A DNA stretch of 64,000 nt from Paenibacillus sp. W2I17 (GTDB taxonomy: Bacteria; Bacillota; Bacilli; Paenibacillales; Paenibacillaceae). Positions 19,213-28,216 of this stretch are shown piece after piece (position 1 is the first letter of the stretch; each line of letters starts with the position of its first letter). Made by a program: the position numbers and the translations under genes. The DNA lies in NCBI RefSeq assembly GCF_030815985.1, contig NZ_JAUSXM010000001.1:1240001-1304000 (forward strand), read 5' to 3'. The notes beneath the pieces are model-generated. The model was not told the DNA's origin. It saw only the letters and a program-made list of their open reading frames with translations, and ran no database searches.

Positions 19213-20607
19213 TTACTTGCTTACTTGCTCCGGACTCACCGTACCTGCCTCACGACGTACGCTCATGATGATCAGTGATGCAGCTAATACCGTAAGGATG
19301 ATTCCAAGCATCTGAAATCCTGTCACATTAAATGTATCTCCCATAACAATTCCAATCAATAACGACGATAAAATGGTCCCCAGGTAGCGTGATGTATTAA
19401 AAATACCCGATGCGACTCCGATCATTTCTTTGGGTGTGCTTTTGAACAGAGCAGCTTGCATGCCGACCGCGTTTAAGCCGTTACTTATGCCAAATAAAGC
19501 TAAGGCAACAATGATTATGAAGATTGGAGAAGTTTCATTCATAACAAGGATCAATATAGAGCCAAATGTCATTAAAGAAGCGGATACGATCAGAGCTGGC
19601 CGTGATCCTGATCTGTCAATCCAGCGCCCTGCGATCGGAGCAATAATGACTGAACATAACCCCAAAGCTAGCATGCTCATTCCTGTATGAACTTCGTTGA
19701 GATGACGTACCTGCTTCAAATACGTAGGAACTCCAAAAAAAAGTGCGTAAAACAGGATGTTCATCAGCATGTATTGCACATTCACCCATGTCATCTCGGG
19801 ATATGAGGCAAACGTTCGCAGAGGGATAAAAGGCGTGGCTACTTTTAATTCATGTCGAATGAACATAACGAGTGCGATTAACCCGATCGCTCCTGTCAGC
19901 AGATGCCATGTTGAAATATCTCCTGTGGAATTTACTGAAAGTAAACCGATGAGCAGAGTTACCAAGGCTACCGTAAACATCAGGATGCCTGGTGCGTCAA
20001 TTAACGCGAGCCATTGCCGAATGGACATGTGACCAGAGATAGACGGAGATTGCTCGTCCTTCGGGATTGTTTTCCAGGCGAACCAAAAGCTTGCCAAGAC
20101 AAACGGAATATTAACGAAGAATATGCTGTGCCAGTCCCACCAATGAATCAATACTCCACCAATAAAAGGTCCAATTGCAGCCGCTCCAGAAAGGAATATA
20201 GCCAAGGTGGACAAGGCGGAGGCTTGCTTGTCAGTCACGTTAATTCTGACAATCGCCATTCCGACGGCCACCATCATGCTTGTGCCAATCGATTGAACGA
20301 TCCGGAATACGATAAGCCACGAAAAACTGGGAGACCACGGAGCTAACATGGACGATACAAAAACAATAACAAGACCCATGAGGAATATCTTCCTGCGGCC
20401 AAACAAATCACTACACTTGCCCATGACGGGTTGAGCGACAGCACTGGCAATGTAAAATGATAAAATAATCCACGAAACGGCTGTAAAATTAAGTTGATAC
20501 ACTTGTTGTAGCCTGGAGATTGCCACCGAAATCATGGAGGAATTCAACGGATTCAACATGATTCCGAGTCCAACAGCTAACATCAATCCTTTATTTCGAA
20601 CGTTCAT
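19213..20607 (-). CDS. MFS multidrug-type transporter (DHA family)
   Basis: 464 aa, 12-14 membrane helices. Motif A is present as GKCSDLFGRRK and the antiporter motif C as GAAAIGPFIGG, so it is probably a proton-driven exporter of small toxic compounds. GGAG precedes ATG by 10 nt. It is divergent from a LysR regulator 103 bp away, which likely controls it. The substrate is unknown. Confidence 0.87.
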   Translation of the reverse strand: MNVRNKGLMLAVGLGIMLNPLNSSMISVAISRLQQVYQLNFTAVSWIILSFYIASAVAQPVMGKCSDLFGRRKIFLMGLVIVFVSSMLAPWSPSFSWLIVFRIVQSIGTSMMVAVGMAIVRINVTDKQASALSTLAIFLSGAAAIGPFIGGVLIHWWDWHSIFFVNIPFVLASFWFAWKTIPKDEQSPSISGHMSIRQWLALIDAPGILMFTVALVTLLIGLLSVNSTGDISTWHLLTGAIGLIALVMFIRHELKVATPFIPLRTFASYPEMTWVNVQYMLMNILFYALFFGVPTYLKQVRHLNEVHTGMSMLALGLCSVIIAPIAGRWIDRSGSRPALIVSASLMTFGSILILVMNETSPIFIIIVALALFGISNGLNAVGMQAALFKSTPKEMIGVASGIFNTSRYLGTILSSLLIGIVMGDTFNVTGFQMLGIILTVLAASLIIMSVRREAGTVSPEQVSK

Positions 20608-20710
20608 CGGTGCATCACTCCTTCTTCTTCTGCTGTCATCTTACTTGAAAGCATTCATTTATTCCAACGCATTATATGTTATGATTTGATGAACTAGAAG
20701 GAATGAAGGG

Positions 20711-21601
20711 ATGGTGCAAATGGAGCTTCTTCAACTAAAATATTTCCTGACAGTGGCCCGATGCGAACATGTTACGGAAGCTGCGGGAAAGCTGCATGTC
20801 ACGCAATCCTCCCTGAGCAAAACGATACAACGATTAGAGGACGACCTGGGAGTCCCTTTATTTGATCGAATCGGGAGAAAGCTGCGACTAAACGACTTTG
20901 GAAGAACATTTCTTCAGCGAACTGAAAAAGCCCTATTTGAATTGGAACAAGGAAAGCGGGAAATCGCTGACCTCTCCAACCCGGATCAGGGTACGTTGCA
21001 ATTGGCAGTGACTACGGCAAGCACATTGCCCGGCATACTGCGGGAATTCCGGAAAAACAAGCCGGATATTCAGTTCCATGTGCAAATGGTTTCGTTAGAA
21101 AACATGTCCAGACTTCTACATCGGGGCGAGGTGGACTTTTGTCTCTCCTCCCCTCCGATTCAAGGTGACGATATCGAATGTCAGATATTATATGACGACC
21201 CGATTGTAGTCGCTGTTCCTATGGGTCATCGATATGCAGACCGAAGCAGCATTCAATTAACCGAGCTTAAGGACGAGTGGTTTGTTGGGGTGAAGCAAGG
21301 GTATGGGGTTCGTGATATGGTAGATTCCGTATGTCATTCCGCTGGTTTCCTACCGAAGTATGTATATGAAGGGGATGAGCCTGCAAGATTAACAGCCCTT
21401 GTGGAGGCGGAGATCGGTCTCGCGTTTATACCTAGCACAGCCAGAAACCCGCATGAGCGCATTAGATATCTTCAGGTAGAGGAACACCAACTCGTTCGGG
21501 AAATCGCTCTACTTTCGCACAAAAACAGGTATATTTCCAAAGCCGCTTTAGAGTTTCGCAGCGTAGTTATGGACTATTTCAATGCTGTGCCACCAGCATA
21601 A
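20711..21601 (+). CDS. LysR-family transcriptional regulator
   Basis: 296 aa. N-terminal winged HTH (LKYFLTVARCEHVTEAAGKL, VTQSSLSKTIQRLEDDLG) and a LysR substrate-binding domain, close to the GltC/CynR group. Two ATGs (20711 and 20720) are both plausible; AAGGA supports the first. It is divergent from the MFS gene and followed 24 nt later by an acetyltransferase, so it may regulate export and be co-transcribed with the acetyltransferase. Confidence 0.9.
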   Translation: MVQMELLQLKYFLTVARCEHVTEAAGKLHVTQSSLSKTIQRLEDDLGVPLFDRIGRKLRLNDFGRTFLQRTEKALFELEQGKREIADLSNPDQGTLQLAVTTASTLPGILREFRKNKPDIQFHVQMVSLENMSRLLHRGEVDFCLSSPPIQGDDIECQILYDDPIVVAVPMGHRYADRSSIQLTELKDEWFVGVKQGYGVRDMVDSVCHSAGFLPKYVYEGDEPARLTALVEAEIGLAFIPSTARNPHERIRYLQVEEHQLVREIALLSHKNRYISKAALEFRSVVMDYFNAVPPA

Positions 21602-21625
21602 ATTCAATCCAGAGGAGATGTCATT

Positions 21626-22192
21626 TTGATATTAAAACCAGAAAAATTTGATCATATTTCAGAGACAGAACGGCTAGTCATCCGACCATTACAGAAAGAC
21701 GACTATGAAAATTGGTTGAATGAGTTTGAAAACCGCTTGCCCTCCCAACACCGTCATGATAAAGGAAAAATGGATATGAGTGAATGTACGCTGGATTGGT
21801 TTCATGATCTGGTAGATCGACACCAGGAGTTAGCGCGTACAGATGCGGTTTATGTTTTTGGAGTATTTAGAAAGCAAGATGGTACACATCTGGGTATGAT
21901 TGATATTGCAACCTTGGCGAGAGATCATTTTCAATGGGGAAGTTTCGGATACACGATCCATAATCAGTATTGGCGAAAAGGTTATGGGAAAGAAGCAGTG
22001 AATGAAGCACTTCATATTGCATTCGAACATCTGAAATTTCACCGCATAGAAGCTCATATCAATGTGGATAATACCCCTTCCATGAAACTGGCAGAGAGTG
22101 TTGGTATGGAATTTGAATGTCTACGTAAAGGGTTTATACACGAAAATAATGAATGGACCGATCACTTGGTGTATTACAAAAATTCTAATTAA
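21626..22192 (+). CDS. GNAT acetyltransferase, RimJ/RimL type
   Basis: 188 aa. The acetyl-CoA-binding region is seen in FGYTIHNQYWRKGYGKEA and in NTPSMKLAESVGMEFE. Such enzymes acetylate protein N-termini or small amines. It starts with TTG at 21626: GAGGAG lies 8 nt upstream, and the nearby ATG at 21618 is out of frame. It follows the LysR gene closely. Confidence 0.85.
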   Translation: MILKPEKFDHISETERLVIRPLQKDDYENWLNEFENRLPSQHRHDKGKMDMSECTLDWFHDLVDRHQELARTDAVYVFGVFRKQDGTHLGMIDIATLARDHFQWGSFGYTIHNQYWRKGYGKEAVNEALHIAFEHLKFHRIEAHINVDNTPSMKLAESVGMEFECLRKGFIHENNEWTDHLVYYKNSN

Positions 22193-22216
22193 TCTAATCT
22201 CACCGATAATCAAAAA

Positions 22217-22248
22217 AGCGAACAAAGCACTTGCTTGCCCTGTTCGCT
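22217..22248. terminator. Terminator between GNAT and anti-sigma genes
   Basis: AGCGAACA pairs perfectly with TGTTCGCT; the minus strand exit is TTTTTTGATT. It serves the sigma/anti-sigma operon and possibly the GNAT gene. Confidence 0.8.
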
Positions 22249-22280
22249 CTTCTTGGTGCAGCCATATTACTGTCTTCGCC

Positions 22281-23252
22281 TTACTCGCCCAAGCTGTTCC
22301 AGAATGATTGGAACGCGCCTTTCTCCACTTCCAGGAATGCCGGAACATTACCATAACGAACCAGACCTTCACCAAACAGAACCAGTGGGACCTGCGTTTT
22401 GTCTTCCAGCGTGAGATAGATGATCTTGCGATCTTCCTTGCCGTAGAGGTTCTCTTCCAGTTCCGGGCTCGTTGCGATTGGTTTGGCAGCATTTAGCGAT
22501 AAGATGAAGCTTTCCAACGATTCGTCCGCTGCTAACGGCTGAAGCTGCTGCAATCCGTTGTTCCAGCTATTAAACGTCTCCCATTGCGCCGAGGCGATGT
22601 TGCCTTCGAGATAAAGCTTGCCGATCAGGTCGGCACCAATACCAATGGTGATCCCGTTGTTCTTGTCGAATAGCTGGGCATACACCTGACCATCGATCTC
22701 GGTGTAGGACATGATGCGGAAGTCCTTATCGTAGCCATTAACAGCATAGATGTCAGCTTCGCCAATGTTGGAAGCAAGCTCCGTATATTTATCCTGGCCG
22801 CTCAGCTCATCAATGCCACCAGTGGTGGTACCCAGTTTATCCCCCCGCAGGTTGAGTGCATTTGCGCCTTCAAGCAATGTTGGGGACTGCGTATATACGT
22901 TTCCTCCATATACAACCAGTTGCATCATATCAGCCATCGCGCCTTTGCCCTGTGAACTCGGCAACTCCATCTTCGGAATCACTATCGGGTCAAACGATAC
23001 GCCTGGAGTCACCGCTGCCACCTGTGGTGTTGGTGCAGCTGGCCCATTGAATTGTTGCCATACACTTGGCGCAGCCAATCCAATGCTGGCAGCGATAACA
23101 ACACTTGCAGCAATGTATAGTGGTTTACGTCGATGTTTTGGTCCCTGATGTTGCGTGTTTAAGGATTGCTCTACCCGTTTTTTCAATTGCTCGTTTGTTT
23201 TCATTTGATCCACCGCTTTCTTGTAGTTTTGTTTAAATTGTTCTTCGTTCAT
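22281..23252 (-). CDS. Putative membrane-anchored anti-sigma factor
   Basis: 323 aa. A basic cytoplasmic N-terminus (about 42 residues, with EEQFKQNYKKAVDQMK) is followed by one membrane helix (residues 45-65) and an extracytoplasmic domain of about 255 residues that I do not recognise. The start shares one base with the sigma-factor stop (TAATG). Position and topology indicate an anti-sigma factor that holds the upstream ECF sigma factor and whose outer domain senses a cell-envelope signal. No zinc-binding HxxxCxxC is seen, so it is not a ZAS-type anti-sigma. Confidence 0.7.
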   Translation of the reverse strand: MNEEQFKQNYKKAVDQMKTNEQLKKRVEQSLNTQHQGPKHRRKPLYIAASVVIAASIGLAAPSVWQQFNGPAAPTPQVAAVTPGVSFDPIVIPKMELPSSQGKGAMADMMQLVVYGGNVYTQSPTLLEGANALNLRGDKLGTTTGGIDELSGQDKYTELASNIGEADIYAVNGYDKDFRIMSYTEIDGQVYAQLFDKNNGITIGIGADLIGKLYLEGNIASAQWETFNSWNNGLQQLQPLAADESLESFILSLNAAKPIATSPELEENLYGKEDRKIIYLTLEDKTQVPLVLFGEGLVRYGNVPAFLEVEKGAFQSFWNSLGE

Positions 23253-23743
23253 TACAGTTCCTCTCCTTCCAGCTCCAGTTTTAACAGCTGTCTTCCTCGT
23301 TTTAATCTCATTTTCACTGCTGATTCGCTAATCTCCAGGATCTCGCTGATTTCTCGGATCGGATAATCTTCGTAATAATACAGATGAACCACCGATCTAT
23401 ACTTGACGGGCAGTGACAGTACAAGTTCGATCAGCGCGTGATCTTCAGCGTTGTCTGTTGTAAGAGGATCGACTCCCTCCAGTTTGACCTCCCGTTTGCG
23501 CCAGCCTCTGCCTAATAAGGATTTGCAATGATTGGTGATGACCCGAATCAACCATGCTTTTTGATGCTCCGCATCGTTGAACGTAGGGGCTTTTTCTATT
23601 AGTTTGATGAAGGTATCCTGAGTGGCTTCCTCCGCGTCTTCTCGTCTGCCGAGGTGCACCATGGCAATCCGGAACAGCGTATCCGCGTATGTCTCATAGA
23701 CTTTCATCACATGATCGCCCAGCTGGGGCACTGATCGCTGCAT
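23252..23743 (-). CDS. ECF RNA polymerase sigma factor
   Basis: 163 aa. Region 2 (TLFRIAMVHLGRREDAEEATQ and FNDAEHQKAWLIRVITN) and region 4 (LPVKYRSVVHLYYYEDYPIR, ISESAVKMRLKRGR) are clear. GGAGGG precedes ATG. It is co-transcribed and translationally coupled with the membrane protein downstream. Its target promoters were not identified; a TGTGACC/CGTC pair upstream has the wrong spacing for a standard ECF promoter. Confidence 0.9.
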   Translation of the reverse strand: MQRSVPQLGDHVMKVYETYADTLFRIAMVHLGRREDAEEATQDTFIKLIEKAPTFNDAEHQKAWLIRVITNHCKSLLGRGWRKREVKLEGVDPLTTDNAEDHALIELVLSLPVKYRSVVHLYYYEDYPIREISEILEISESAVKMRLKRGRQLLKLELEGEEL

Positions 23744-23851
23744 GGTTGTTATGCCCTCCTTTATACCTCTAACACTCTTACGGACGGCATTTGGTCACAT
23801 TTTGTTTTAGGATTTTTTTATTGGTCCATTTCATTCAAAATGCAAAAAAAA

Positions 23852-23880
23852 AAAGCAGCTCCATGGAGAGGAGTTGCTTT
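23852..23880 (-). terminator. Terminator of the phosphatase gene
   Basis: AAAGCAGCTCC pairs with GGAGTTGCTTT (one G-U); on the minus strand it runs into eleven T residues. Confidence 0.88.
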
Positions 23881-23894
23881 CTTCATCCAACCAA

Positions 23895-25475
23895 TTAGAA
23901 ATTCTTCTGTAAAAGCTCGATGTTGTCTTCCAAACTGCTGTCCAAGCTTACGCCTACCTTCTGCAGTTTGTTTTGGTAATATGCTTTTACATCTTCCCAC
24001 TTATAGTATGGATAGGTCTTTGTTTCGATCGGGAAGGCGATCTCTTCTTCATTTCTAAGCATTTTCACGAGAACATCCTTACCATTGGAATACAGAATCC
24101 ATTGAATATTTGCTCCCATTGGTGAGATAACCGAGCCATTCCAGTTTTGGGTCACGTCCTGCGGTTTGTCGATACTCACATTAGCTCCGGCGATATCCAG
24201 GAATGAAGATAGTGGAATGATGGTTTCTGCGTGAGCAAAACGAAATATACCAGCCGTGTCTTTCTGCTGAATGGACTGGTCGGTAGACACAATCAATTCT
24301 TTGACCAGAGGTGCAATGATATTCTGCGGCAGATCCGTTGACGTTAAAGATGGACCTTTTTCATAGAAATCATTGATATTGTCAATACTCTCGTACCATT
24401 TCAATTGATTAGCCGTGAAATACCGCCCGAATTCGAAGTCACCTTCTCCTTTAATATTCGAAGAAATGATGTACAGTTCGTATAAATTAGAAGCAGCCTC
24501 GGTTGGGTTGCTGAGCTTCACTTTTCCCTTCTCATCCTTCAGTTCAAACTCTCCAGCGTTCAGCCGTCGATAGAAGTCTTCAGAGAAAAATTGCAAAAGG
24601 ACCTCTTTTGCATAACGCGTTCCAGTGCTCTGTGTGACATAATCCTCGTATAACTTAACCCAGTCTCCATCTTCTACGTACTCATTATACTTTGTCGCTA
24701 GGTCGTAGGGCCGTAGATAGGGGTCTTTCCCTTCTTCAAAAGCTGAAGCCAGAATGTCTACCTTGTTATCACCCAAGCTTTCCTTTAACCCGTCAATAAA
24801 CTGATCTCTGCTCTGCGGCGTTCGATCTTTGAAGGTTGCTTGTGCAATCACTTTTTTATCAGATGTAAAAAGTTCTTTGAAATTCTGCCCAACTCTGGCC
24901 CCTATTCCTTTCAGTTCTTCTCCACCCGTAGTGGATAACAATCCATAATGATCTTTTTCAACCTTCATCAGATTGCCAATTTCCTTCTTCAGCTCTTTGC
25001 CCAGATTAGTGATCTGCCCGTCCTTTTCAGCGATGTCGAGCAGTTCAAATAACGTCTTGTCGTACTTGGAACTGGATAGATGCCTGGAACCATGTCTCCC
25101 TATGTAGTTAATAAATATGGGTTCATATCCAATAGGAGCTTTTGTGTAACTTGTTTCCTTAAAAGGATATGGCGTTTTGGTACCGCGGTATCCCTGCTGA
25201 TCGTTAATATTAGCTCCAACAAATACCGATTGGGTGTTGTTATCCCAGTCTACCTCTTGCCCCAAGGCTTCACCAATCGCTCTTGCAGGTACATAAGTGA
25301 CCCCATTGTAGAGAAATGATTCGCCTTCCACCCTTTGACCGTTCACAACCACATTAGCCGATTGTTCAGACACTTCGATCATGCTCTTTGAACCTGCACC
25401 ATATGCGTCAAATACACTTACAGACGTTAAGAGGGCGAGTGATGCTACTGAAATCCCGATTTTTTTGATCATCAT
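23895..25475 (-). CDS. Secreted histidine-type phosphatase (MINPP-like) with N-terminal stalk domain
   Basis: About 526 aa. Signal peptide residues 1-28, then a copper-amine-oxidase-N (stalk) domain at 38-90 (VNGQRV, YNGVTYVPARAIGEALG), then a histidine phosphatase domain. The nucleophile motif is RHGSRH at 127-132 and the proton-donor motif is HAE at 415-417, which marks the multiple inositol polyphosphate phosphatase branch rather than acid phosphatases with HD. It may remove phosphate from phytate outside the cell. The start at ATG 25475 is a choice (GGAG is 13 nt upstream); the frame is open to 25562. Confidence 0.78.
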   Translation of the reverse strand: MMIKKIGISVASLALLTSVSVFDAYGAGSKSMIEVSEQSANVVVNGQRVEGESFLYNGVTYVPARAIGEALGQEVDWDNNTQSVFVGANINDQQGYRGTKTPYPFKETSYTKAPIGYEPIFINYIGRHGSRHLSSSKYDKTLFELLDIAEKDGQITNLGKELKKEIGNLMKVEKDHYGLLSTTGGEELKGIGARVGQNFKELFTSDKKVIAQATFKDRTPQSRDQFIDGLKESLGDNKVDILASAFEEGKDPYLRPYDLATKYNEYVEDGDWVKLYEDYVTQSTGTRYAKEVLLQFFSEDFYRRLNAGEFELKDEKGKVKLSNPTEAASNLYELYIISSNIKGEGDFEFGRYFTANQLKWYESIDNINDFYEKGPSLTSTDLPQNIIAPLVKELIVSTDQSIQQKDTAGIFRFAHAETIIPLSSFLDIAGANVSIDKPQDVTQNWNGSVISPMGANIQWILYSNGKDVLVKMLRNEEEIAFPIETKTYPYYKWEDVKAYYQNKLQKVGVSLDSSLEDNIELLQKNF

Positions 25476-25625
25476 ATTGATTAGTTTTCTCCTTATTCCG
25501 CCTGATATTGGTTTATTTTCGCTCATCATACTATAGGTGAGAAGTGTCTGCGCCGTATCCATCCTATGTTAATTAATTGTAAAAGAGTACATATAAATAT
25601 TGACGTAAAGTCTCATACGACAAAA

Positions 25626-25647
25626 AGAGCCGCTCCTTAGCGACTCT
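25626..25647 (-). terminator. Terminator of the DUF3237-like gene
   Basis: AGAGCCGCT pairs with AGCGACTCT (one mismatch) and exits on the minus strand into TTTTTGTCG. Confidence 0.75.
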
Positions 25648-25715
25648 GAATCAGCATAACAGGCTATCTTGCTCCGAGACACATGAACAAAATAGTTATC
25701 ACATGTCTCGCATTA

Positions 25716-26135
25716 TCATAGCGCCCTATATATTTTTATATCAATCCCTGACTCCGTCGGATGACCTTCTCCAACAAGTGTCTCACGGTTCAAGAAGGAT
25801 AAGGCTTTGCTGTCTGTAATCATTTTGGGGGAAGTACGAAATAAAGCAGTTTTCAGCGTTTTATCAATATTTCCGTTATTTTCGATATAAATTTTGCAGG
25901 AATGACCTGTGTTGTCGGTCCCTTGGAGCATGTATCTTGCCGATAGCGTATGCGGGTCACCATTCTTCCCTATGATCTGCGTATCCACTCCTCCACCCAG
26001 CACAATTCCCTCAAAGTACTTTCCGGTTACGCTGCCTGTAAAAGTAATCATGACAACCGAATCATCTTCGCTATTCTGTAAATCAAATGATTCTTCGATG
26101 TTCACATGTACTGTGAACAATTCTTCTAATTTCAA
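25716..26135 (-). CDS. DUF3237-like protein
   Basis: About 139 aa beta-rich protein. The start KLEELFTVHVNI and the segment GKYFEGIVLGGGVDTQI with HTLSARYMLQGTD resemble the DUF3237 family, whose function is unknown. I place the start at TTG 26135 because GGAGGTGG lies 7-8 nt before it and family members begin at this point; the frame is open 14 codons upstream without a ribosome site. No signal peptide. It stands alone, divergent from an MFS gene. Confidence 0.72.
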   Translation of the reverse strand: MKLEELFTVHVNIEESFDLQNSEDDSVVMITFTGSVTGKYFEGIVLGGGVDTQIIGKNGDPHTLSARYMLQGTDNTGHSCKIYIENNGNIDKTLKTALFRTSPKMITDSKALSFLNRETLVGEGHPTESGIDIKIYRAL

Positions 26136-26201
26136 GTGTTCCCACCTCCATATGGGTTCAATTATAACTCTACTCACTAGACTGCTTCACTAAAAAAAAG
26201 A

Positions 26202-26231
26202 TTTACATATTTCCTTCAAATCATTTAAAAT
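26202..26231 (+). promoter_or_regulatory. Candidate sigma-A promoter of the MFS/TetR operon
   Basis: -35 TTTACA (26202-26207), 18-bp spacer, -10 TAAAAT (26226-26231), 46 nt before the MFS start. Confidence 0.5.
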
Positions 26232-26232
26232 G

Positions 26233-26266
26233 GTTTACACAATGTAAAGGTTAACAAGTTGTAAAC
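26233..26266. promoter_or_regulatory. Candidate TetR operator
   Basis: GTTTACA (26233-26239) and TGTAAAC (26260-26266) form an inverted repeat; inside it TTTACA-CAA-TGTAAA (26234-26248) is itself a perfect dyad. It directly follows the -10 box, where a repressor would block transcription. The TetR gene is second in the operon. Confidence 0.5.
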
Positions 26267-26276
26267 GAAGGGGTTA

Positions 26277-27488
26277 ATGACGTACATGAGTACATTACCA
26301 AAATCAGTTCGCTTTCCACTGTTCATTCTGATGTTAAATCTGTTTATTGCTTTATTGGGGCAAGGGATGCTCATTCCCATATTGCCGGAGTATTTGAAGC
26401 TTTTTCATGCGGGAGGCACAGTAGCAGGATTTTTAGTTGCAGCCTTCGGTGCCGCTCAATTCTTCTTTTCACCTCTTGGGGGACAACTGTCTGATCGATT
26501 TGGACGCAAAAAGTTGATCATCGCAGGTATGTTTCTGTCTGTCATTTCAGATATCATATTTGCGCTGTCGACGTCATTACCGTTCCTCTATGTCGCACGG
26601 TTTATCGGTGGAATCAGTCTTGGTTTAATGGTTCCTGCCAACCTCGCATATGTCGCCGATATTACAACGCCAGAGACACGTGCGAAAGGCATGGGCTATT
26701 TCGGCGCAGCTATGAACTTGGGGATGGTTCTCGGACCTGGTCTGGGCGGTCTCATCGCCGAGATGGGCATTCGCATGCCCTATTTCTTCGCAGCGGGTCT
26801 GGGACTGATTGCGGCCCTAATGACGCTGCTATTGCCTGAGACACTTCCCCCCGAGAAAAGAACGGTCTCCATCCGTCTTCAAAAAGGAGATCACTTGGGC
26901 AAGAAAATCTGGAGTTCTTTTAAAGTCCCCTATTTCAAATACTTGATTGTGTTGCTTGTCATGACCTTTGGTCTCATGAGTTATGAGACAGTATTCGCTC
27001 TTTTTGCAGAGCAAAAATACGGATTCGACGCTGCAACAATCTCCATTATTATTACTTTGGGCGCGATTATCGGTATTATTGTGCAGATCTGGCTTTTGGA
27101 TTGGTTTGTACAGAGAATCGGTGAAGTTAAGTTGATCCGTCTATCTTTAATAATCACCCCCATAGCTTTATTGTTAATGTTAATTAAGGTCAACCTTGTG
27201 TTTCTGTTGTTCGCTTCTGCGTTATTCTTTGCATTCAATTCGTTTTTGCGACCTTCGGTCAGCACGTTAATATCCAAAAATGCAGGAGATCGGCAAGGTT
27301 ATGCATCCGGTCTGAATACTACATTTTCCAGTCTCGGAACGGTGATTGGGCCGCTGATCGCAGGACTATTGTTTGACAAAAACATAAACTTCCCGTATAT
27401 TTTTGGTGCAATTATGCTGCTCGCTTCTCTCGGACTGACCTTGAACGCATTTCGTTCGAAGAAAGGACAATTGTATACAAGTGAATGA
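26277..27488 (+). CDS. MFS drug-efflux transporter (DHA1 family)
   Basis: 403 aa with 12 helices. Motif A GGQLSDRFGRKK and motif C NLGMVLGPGLGG are typical of 12-helix drug/proton antiporters such as NorA or TetA-like proteins. AAGGGG is only 3 nt from ATG 26277; ATG 26286 is also possible. It overlaps the TetR gene by 8 nt, so expression is coupled to its own repressor. Specificity unknown. Confidence 0.87.
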   Translation: MTYMSTLPKSVRFPLFILMLNLFIALLGQGMLIPILPEYLKLFHAGGTVAGFLVAAFGAAQFFFSPLGGQLSDRFGRKKLIIAGMFLSVISDIIFALSTSLPFLYVARFIGGISLGLMVPANLAYVADITTPETRAKGMGYFGAAMNLGMVLGPGLGGLIAEMGIRMPYFFAAGLGLIAALMTLLLPETLPPEKRTVSIRLQKGDHLGKKIWSSFKVPYFKYLIVLLVMTFGLMSYETVFALFAEQKYGFDAATISIIITLGAIIGIIVQIWLLDWFVQRIGEVKLIRLSLIITPIALLLMLIKVNLVFLLFASALFFAFNSFLRPSVSTLISKNAGDRQGYASGLNTTFSSLGTVIGPLIAGLLFDKNINFPYIFGAIMLLASLGLTLNAFRSKKGQLYTSE

Positions 27489-28125
27489 AAACTGGCATCA
27501 ACAATTGGGAAATAAACATCGTGATGATTTGATTGCAGCAGGTAAGGAGCTTTTTTTGAAATATGGTTTGCTCCAGGTGAAGATTAAGGATGTATGTACA
27601 AAAGCTGAACTTAGTAGAGTGACCTTTTATAAACATTTTCAGTCTATGGATGAGCTTCTTCTAGCCATTCAGATGCAACTGATCGAACATTTAACGGATG
27701 AGGTTAGCCGTGCATCAACGAAGGACTTGAATGGACGAGAACAACTCAAGGTCATGTTGAATGCATGGGTTGTTTATGCCCAGGATCATCCAGACTACAT
27801 CCGGTTTATTCAATTGTTTGATATCAACTATGAGATGTATGATTTTAGTCCTGAATTAAGAGAAGAGTATGATAAGTTCAACCAGAACGGGAAAGAAAAA
27901 CATTTCCTGATGGGCGCTTTATCCCAAGGCGTTGTTGACGGAAGTATTAAGAATCCGTCCCCTCCGTTGGGTCTGGCTCAGTTTATCTTCACAACGATGA
28001 TGGGCATGCTCCAGCGCATGGTAACTATTCGTGCTGCTCATGATAATTCATTGGATATGCGGATGACGGAGCAATTTGTGAAGATGCTGCTTCATTTTGT
28101 TTGTAGCGAGGATATACCCGAGTGA
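27481..28125 (+). CDS. TetR/AcrR-family transcriptional regulator
   Basis: 214 aa. HTH at residues 15-60 (LIAAGKELFLKYGLLQVKIK, AELSRVTFYKHFQSMDELL) and an unconserved helical ligand domain. GTG start inside the end of the MFS gene. It probably represses the operon through the dyad at 26233-26266 and is released by the exported drug. Confidence 0.88.
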   Translation: MNENWHQQLGNKHRDDLIAAGKELFLKYGLLQVKIKDVCTKAELSRVTFYKHFQSMDELLLAIQMQLIEHLTDEVSRASTKDLNGREQLKVMLNAWVVYAQDHPDYIRFIQLFDINYEMYDFSPELREEYDKFNQNGKEKHFLMGALSQGVVDGSIKNPSPPLGLAQFIFTTMMGMLQRMVTIRAAHDNSLDMRMTEQFVKMLLHFVCSEDIPE

Positions 28126-28164
28126 TGGCATGGTAGATGGATCGATAAAACAAAAGTTTGAAAT

Positions 28165-28200
28165 AAAAAACGGATTCCGTATATTGGAATCCGTTTTTTT
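28165..28200. terminator. Bidirectional terminator
   Basis: ACGGATTCC pairs with GGAATCCGT around a 7-nt loop, with A/T runs on both sides. It separates the convergent TetR and SLH-GH3 genes. Confidence 0.9.
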
Positions 28201-28216
28201 CTTCATTAATTAAGCG

